In this document: positions 59,400-64,000 of the stretch, one piece after another | How positions within the stretch are numbered: the stretch's first letter is position 1 | How the letters are laid out: each line of letters starts with the position of its first letter | DNA from: JAXGQE01 sp040766585 | GTDB lineage: Bacteria > Bacillota > SLNR01 | Length of the DNA stretch: 64,000 nt | Direction: 5' to 3' | NCBI GenBank assembly: GCA_040766585.1 | Contig: JAXGQE010000009.1 | Span: forward strand, 1-64,000 | The notes under the pieces: model-generated | What the model saw: only the letters and a program-made list of their open reading frames with translations | Database searches by the model: none | Told to the model about the DNA's origin: nothing | Translations under genes and position numbers: made by a program

Positions 59400-60332
59400 T
59401 TACTGATTCTCGTTTCCTGCAGGTTCTCCTGCTGGTTTTCTTACCCTGGATCTCCAGATAGCTACAAAGGCTTCGTAATTGGTCAGGACCACCCCGGCCA
59501 AGACCACTGCAGCTCCAGCCAACCCCCGCCCGGTCAGAGATTCATTCAAAACCAGATATCCCACAAAAAGAGCAATCACCGGAGATACATACGACCAGGT
59601 GGAAGGGATCAGCGGCCCCATACCTTGGATCAGCCAGTAGTAGATGCCGGCCCCTACGATGGAACCGGCCACCACCAGGTACAATAGAGCCAGCCATCCG
59701 GCCAAGGGGTTGCTGTCCGGCAGGGGAGATGTTTCACTGATCAGCGACAAGATGATGAGACCGATGCTGCCTGCCAACATCTGAATCCCATTGAGAACCA
59801 CCGGGGGGATTCCCCGATTCAGCACTTTCCGGGACCAGACAGCACCCACCGCATTGATAAATTCCCCCACCATGATGGCGGCAGCGCCAATGATCCAACC
59901 GGTTCCAGCCACTCGCATGTCCACAATCAGGTATACCCCTAAGAATCCCAGAACCAGTCCGATCCGCTGCAGCGCGGTAATGGTTTCCCGATTGATCAGA
60001 TAGGAAGCCAGAACCACCATGATGGGAAAGATGGCTACCAACAGGGCGGATGATCCGGACGGAATAAACTGAAGGGCCCAGTACAGAGCGGCAAACTTCA
60101 CCGTGGTCATGGCCAGCCCGATCAGAACAATCTCCCGCCAGTCGTTTCTGTGCAGCCCTCGAATCAGGTTCTTGCGGAGGGCATACAGATAGATCAACAC
60201 ACCGGCCGCCAAAAAGCGCAAGCCGGCAAACATGAAGGGAGAGAAACCGGCATTGATGCCGGTTTTTATGGCCAGGAATGTGGTACCAAAAATCAGGCAG
60301 AGAACCATGTATCCGATAATCAAGGTCTTCAT
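59400..60332 (-). CDS. EamA-family (DMT) transporter
   Basis: A 310-residue, ten-segment membrane protein with two EamA repeats: IIGYMVLCLIFGTTFLAIK at the start, AGLRFLAAGVLIYLYALRK, SALLVAIFPIMVVLASYL, and second-half GGIPPVVLNGIQMLAGSIG and LVVAGSIVGAGIYYWLIQG. Typical of drug/metabolite exporters such as YdcZ or RhaT-like proteins; the solute is unknown. The ATG at 60332 has GAGGAG immediately before it, which is unusually close, so an in-frame start a few codons upstream is possible. Confidence 0.85.
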   Translation of the reverse strand: MKTLIIGYMVLCLIFGTTFLAIKTGINAGFSPFMFAGLRFLAAGVLIYLYALRKNLIRGLHRNDWREIVLIGLAMTTVKFAALYWALQFIPSGSSALLVAIFPIMVVLASYLINRETITALQRIGLVLGFLGVYLIVDMRVAGTGWIIGAAAIMVGEFINAVGAVWSRKVLNRGIPPVVLNGIQMLAGSIGLIILSLISETSPLPDSNPLAGWLALLYLVVAGSIVGAGIYYWLIQGMGPLIPSTWSYVSPVIALFVGYLVLNESLTGRGLAGAAVVLAGVVLTNYEAFVAIWRSRVRKPAGEPAGNENQ

Positions 60333-60598
60333 CTCCTCGGTTTGATGGGCGAATGTTCCTGGTCGTCCGTCTAGTCTGCGCAATCTGCTGCCATGAATTC
60401 TTTCTGCAGCCGCCGCCAAAACCCTGTTTTTGCATTGGCGTGACAAAATATTTTGTCATGTTTTTCATTTTGGGAGGATTTGCGCCATTTCCATATAATT
60501 GGTTGTATAGAGCATTTTAATCAACCGCATAAACATGGTCCGACAATACTTACCGAGGGAGGATTGGGTTGTACTACAATTAAAAAAGGAGTGATACT

Positions 60599-63253
60599 AT
60601 GTCCAAACACACGCGTCGGTTTTTTTCCATCGTTCTGATCGTTCTCCTGGCTGCATTCCAATGCGGGATGGTTGCTGCAGAATCATTGGCAGCCAACCAC
60701 AAAGCAGACCCATCGGTTCCACCTTCTCAGGAAAGACAGGCTCCGGCAAGTCTTTCTTCGGAACCGGTAGTAGTACCGGCGGCAGCAGAAATGCCAGCCA
60801 AAGATGCCATCACACCGTTGGCCATCGGTCTGGTACACAACGTCAACCAAGATACCTATTATGGTAATATTTCTGATGCTGTCGCTGATGCCAATCCGGG
60901 GGATACCATTCAGGTAGCCCCGGGCACCTATGCCGAAAGCTTCACAGTGGCCATTGAAGGACTGACGATTCAGTCCACCGACGGACCCGAAACAACCACC
61001 ATCAGCGGATCCAACCCCTTAATCACGGTTACGGCAGAAAACTTCCAGCTCAATGGATTCAGTTTTGCCAATGCCGATATGGCCATTAGTGTGGATGCAC
61101 TGGCTGAGGGAAGTATTCTCATTGAAAACTGCCGCTTTGATATCACGATTATGCACCCTATCCATTTCAGCAGCATCATCAACTCCAATGTGCTCATTGT
61201 GGACAATCTTTTCGACGGCAGCTGGCGCGGGATGGACTTCTCCCAGGAAGTACTGGGCTCGGATATTTCCATCAGCGGCAACATCTTTGACATTGAAGCA
61301 CACGGTGTCAGTTTTGGTCAGGATATAACCGATTCCGATGTCGGGATTGTGGACAATCAGTTTGTCGGCAATATTGCCAACAGCGGATACGGAATCTATA
61401 TCAACTATAGCGACTATGGAGTGAATGGCGACTCATTATTGACAATAGAAGAGAATTCTTTTTCTGACCTGTCCAACGGCGCCATTGAAATCTATTATAT
61501 GGACTTAGGTGCTGAGGCTGTCATTCGGAACAACACCGCAGAAAACTGTTTATATTTAGCCGAAATCGACTATATCGGAGACAGCGATGTGTCCGGGGAT
61601 TGTGTTGTAACCATGACCGGCAATAGCGGTACGGGCCTCTATGGAGGATTGTGTCTCAGCTATGTGGAGCATTCTTCCACCGTGGACATCAGCAGCAATA
61701 CCTTTTCAGACACCGACTGGACCGGAATTTATGTCTACTACATCGAACACGATGCTGTGGTCACCATCGAAGAAAACTCGTTGGATAATGCGAATTACGG
61801 AATTGTCATCGACTATATCGGATACTATTGGGCCGATCATCCGGGGCATGCCTACATTCAGAACAATATCCTGACCGACTGCTATCAAGGGATATCCCTT
61901 GATGAATTCTATTACGGCACCTGCATTATGGATGGCAATCGAATGACAAACTGTGAAACAGGCATCTATCTCAACGATATTGCCTATGATCAAGAAATCC
62001 TGGATCTTCAGATCATCAACAACTACATCACAATATCGGATGATTTTGCGGATCACGGATACAGCGCCGACGATTTTGATTACGGCATCTATGCGTACAA
62101 TACTGCCTCGGTCACAACCGTCAGCAACAATACCATTCACGGCATAGACGATGCCCGCTACTATTACGGCGTGTATGTGGATCACAGCGGATACAGCAGC
62201 GCAGATCCCTACATTTTACATTTTAATGAAAATGACTTTTCGGAGTGCGTGTACGGAGCCTATTTCGAATACATCCCCGAGGATACGTCCGGGGAAGTCT
62301 GCATGATGAATAACCGGGCTAGTCTCTGTGATTACGGAATATACATCTATGATATCAGTGATTACGGATTCGCACTTACCGTATCAGGGAATTCCTTCAC
62401 AAGCAATAACTGCGGCCTATACATAGACGACATCGATGATTACGACGAGGCCATCAACATTCTCATAGCAGACAACCGGTTTGTGTCCAACGAAATTGGT
62501 GTGTATCTGGAAGACATCTATCTGGACGTCAGCAACTCTTGGATTCAGATTTCGGGCAATGACTTTGTCAATAACCTGACTGGCCTGGAATTCTATTATT
62601 TCAGTGTAGTCAGCATGGAAGAACAAATCATCGTCACCGGAAACAACTTCTCCGGCAACACCCGGTATGCCATATACAACGACAGCTCATCCACAATTGC
62701 TGCTTTGAACAACTGGTGGGGGCATCCGGACGGACCGGTTCTTGTGGAACAGAACGGTCTGCCTTCTGCCAGAGCGGTTCAAGAACAGGGCGATCCGGTC
62801 AGCATGTATGTAACCTTTGACCCGTGGATTGCTTCCTTTGAACTGTCACCGGCCAGCGATTCGGCCGAAGTGGGCACGCCCACCAGCTTTACCGGATCCA
62901 TCTTTAACAGCGAAGGCGTCCTGGTTGCAGTCCCCGGCATCGCTGTGCGATTCGATACCACCGGAGCCAATGAGGGCACTACCGTGGAGGCTGCCATCAA
63001 CGGTGAAGCGGTCTTCACCTACAGCGGACCCAATGCCGGCCTGGACGGTGTGTGGGCTACCGTGGTCTTTGGCGGAGAAGATACAGAATTGAAGGACTCC
63101 GCCACCATGACCTGGACCGGACAGGCCACCCCTCCGGATGATGATCCGGAAGAACCCCTTCCCAATACGGGGGTAGGTTCTATTCATCTTGGACTAGGCT
63201 TGGTGACCATGGCTGCCGGTACTTTCCTGAAAAAGAAACGATGGGTATCGTAA
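60599..63253 (+). CDS. LPxTG wall-anchored surface protein with right-handed beta-helix repeats
   Basis: An 884-residue secreted protein with AAAAGGAGTG before the ATG. The signal peptide is residues 1-27 (RRFFSIVLIVLLAAFQCGMV). From about 75 to 720 it has many degenerate 22-30 residue repeats of the parallel beta-helix type, with recurring N-N-x-F/I and G-I/V-Y turns. A beta-sandwich (bacterial Ig-like) domain of about 90 residues follows (SAEVGTPTSFTGSIFNSEG). The C-terminus has LPNTG near residue 857, a hydrophobic stretch and KKKR: a sortase signal. Beta-helix domains often bind or cleave polysaccharides, but no catalytic residues can be pointed to. Strongly acidic and tyrosine-rich. Confidence 0.88.
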   Translation: MSKHTRRFFSIVLIVLLAAFQCGMVAAESLAANHKADPSVPPSQERQAPASLSSEPVVVPAAAEMPAKDAITPLAIGLVHNVNQDTYYGNISDAVADANPGDTIQVAPGTYAESFTVAIEGLTIQSTDGPETTTISGSNPLITVTAENFQLNGFSFANADMAISVDALAEGSILIENCRFDITIMHPIHFSSIINSNVLIVDNLFDGSWRGMDFSQEVLGSDISISGNIFDIEAHGVSFGQDITDSDVGIVDNQFVGNIANSGYGIYINYSDYGVNGDSLLTIEENSFSDLSNGAIEIYYMDLGAEAVIRNNTAENCLYLAEIDYIGDSDVSGDCVVTMTGNSGTGLYGGLCLSYVEHSSTVDISSNTFSDTDWTGIYVYYIEHDAVVTIEENSLDNANYGIVIDYIGYYWADHPGHAYIQNNILTDCYQGISLDEFYYGTCIMDGNRMTNCETGIYLNDIAYDQEILDLQIINNYITISDDFADHGYSADDFDYGIYAYNTASVTTVSNNTIHGIDDARYYYGVYVDHSGYSSADPYILHFNENDFSECVYGAYFEYIPEDTSGEVCMMNNRASLCDYGIYIYDISDYGFALTVSGNSFTSNNCGLYIDDIDDYDEAINILIADNRFVSNEIGVYLEDIYLDVSNSWIQISGNDFVNNLTGLEFYYFSVVSMEEQIIVTGNNFSGNTRYAIYNDSSSTIAALNNWWGHPDGPVLVEQNGLPSARAVQEQGDPVSMYVTFDPWIASFELSPASDSAEVGTPTSFTGSIFNSEGVLVAVPGIAVRFDTTGANEGTTVEAAINGEAVFTYSGPNAGLDGVWATVVFGGEDTELKDSATMTWTGQATPPDDDPEEPLPNTGVGSIHLGLGLVTMAAGTFLKKKRWVS

Positions 63254-63297
63254 CTCAACAGATCGCCATTTATCCAGGTAAATGATTCGTACAATTC

Positions 63298-63332
63298 AAG
63301 AAGCGGCCGTTTTTGCGGCCGCTTCTTCTTGC
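63298..63332. terminator. Terminator between the surface protein and the gamma-subunit gene
   Basis: AAGAAGCGGCCG and CGGCCGCTTCTT pair around a T-rich loop. It lies 45 bases after the surface protein stop and 12 bases before the convergent gamma-subunit stop; it probably terminates both. Confidence 0.75.
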
Positions 63333-63343
63333 TTTGTGGGAAG

Positions 63344-63895
63344 TTAGTAAGACTGTTTTTCCTTCTCTGCCTGTTCCCATCCCAGCAGAAATGCTCTTTC
63401 ATTCATTTCCGCGAATTCTTTCTTCTTCCCCAGCCGGGCCCTCAGGGATTCCTGGGCCTGCCCCTGAGTAAACATCCCGGTCATGTTGACAAAATATCCA
63501 TACAAAATAATATTTACTGCCCGGGGGTTGCCCACTTCTTCAGCCAGGGCATTCAGCGGAATGTACCGAACATGAATATCCTCTCGACCGCTTTTCTCCT
63601 TGATTAGCGAACTGTTGACAAACAGGGTCCCATCCTTTTTGACCCGGGGTTCGAATCGCTTAAACGACGGTTCATTGAGAACCAGCACATAATCGCACAG
63701 GTTTCGAGCCGGCGCACCGATTCTTCGATCGCTGACCACCACGGTGCAGTTGGATGTGCCGCCGCGCATTTCACCGCCGTAAGCCGGATAAAAGGTTACC
63801 TTTTTTTCAGCGTCATTGGCGGTGTAGGCCAAGAGCTTACCCAGTGTCTGAACACCCTGTCCGCCGAATCCGCCCAGCAAAATGGACTGTTCCAT
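63344..63895 (-). CDS. 2-oxoacid:ferredoxin oxidoreductase, gamma subunit
   Basis: A 183-residue gamma subunit with ILLGGFGGQGVQTLGKLLAY at the start, FYPAYGGEMRGGTSNCTVVVSD near residue 36, and AEEVGNPRAVNIILYGYF near 120, as in KorC/VorC/PorG. The ATG overlaps the stop of the beta-subunit gene in a TAATG junction. With that partial gene it forms the distal part of a second oxidoreductase operon beyond the right edge. The gamma chain completes the multi-subunit enzyme that makes acyl-CoA and reduced ferredoxin. Confidence 0.9.
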   Translation of the reverse strand: MEQSILLGGFGGQGVQTLGKLLAYTANDAEKKVTFYPAYGGEMRGGTSNCTVVVSDRRIGAPARNLCDYVLVLNEPSFKRFEPRVKKDGTLFVNSSLIKEKSGREDIHVRYIPLNALAEEVGNPRAVNIILYGYFVNMTGMFTQGQAQESLRARLGKKKEFAEMNERAFLLGWEQAEKEKQSY

Positions 63896-64000
63896 TATTG
63901 GTCACCTCCACTGACATCCCTGACAACGCCCAAAGGAAACTCTGGAATCACATGCTCTTCCATGTACTGGGGTGTTTTGTCCGTGGGAATCCCCCAGTTG
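63895..64000 (-). CDS. 2-oxoacid:ferredoxin oxidoreductase beta subunit, C-terminal end
   Basis: Only the last 34 codons are in the window: NWGIPTDKTPQYMEEHVIPE and then FPLGVVRD. This matches the C-terminus of KorB-type beta subunits (NWGxxPxxAxxWM, then FPLG). Its stop codon overlaps the gamma-subunit ATG. It is a second copy of the beta gene at 29.4-30.1 kb but with a different C-terminal sequence. Confidence 0.8.
   Translation of the reverse strand, partial: NWGIPTDKTPQYMEEHVIPEFPLGVVRDVSGGDQ

Overview
The window looks like the chromosome of an anaerobic, amino-acid-fermenting Firmicute of the Clostridia type. Pointers are strong AGGAGG ribosome sites, ferredoxin-linked 2-oxoacid oxidoreductases, ornithine aminotransferase, an arginine-deiminase-like enzyme, an LPxTG wall-anchored protein and a YtxJ-type bacilliredoxin-like protein. 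Two genes are interrupted by in-frame TGA codons at the catalytic cysteine position, each followed by a hairpin that fits the bacterial SECIS consensus. The organism therefore probably decodes selenocysteine. No rRNA, tRNA, CRISPR array, intact transposase or integrase was recognised.

Left third (about 1-22 kb): a defence or accessory island, almost entirely on the minus strand and visibly more AT-rich than the rest. In transcription order it carries an HNH nuclease; a class-2-DISARM-like operon (Vsr endonuclease fused to a cytosine-5 methyltransferase, a DrmE-like protein, the DrmA helicase, the DUF1998 protein DrmB, but no DrmC phospholipase-D gene); a decayed scrap of an N6-adenine methyltransferase; and a Gabija-like pair (OLD-family ATPase/TOPRIM nuclease plus UvrD-like helicase). 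A second block, 15.5-20 kb, has a HerA-NurA pair whose nurA is broken by one in-frame amber codon, an AbiEi-type antitoxin whose toxin gene has decayed, and other gene debris.

Middle and right (22-64 kb): GC-richer housekeeping and metabolic DNA. In order it holds a MATE/MOP exporter, a vWA protein, a selenocysteine peroxiredoxin-like protein, a YeiH-type transporter, a heliorhodopsin, a three-gene 2-oxoacid:ferredoxin oxidoreductase operon behind a long structured leader, a Fpg-like protein without the catalytic N-terminal proline, a short-chain chromate transporter pair, an OFA-type MFS transporter, a TGS-uridine-kinase-like protein with a Nif3-like protein, a DUF815 ATPase, and arginine/ornithine genes. 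Further right are UPF0182, adenine deaminase, threonine synthase, a YhcC-type radical SAM protein, a second selenoprotein candidate (ArsC/Spx-like), a beta-helix surface protein, and the start of a second 2-oxoacid oxidoreductase operon (beta and gamma subunits) running off the right edge.

The genes fit fermentation of amino acids to 2-oxoacids that are oxidised with ferredoxin, with thiol/selenol redox proteins for stress and a layered anti-phage island beside them. All functions are inferred from sequence motifs and context. Several start codons were moved inward from the longest reading frame to match ribosome-binding sites.
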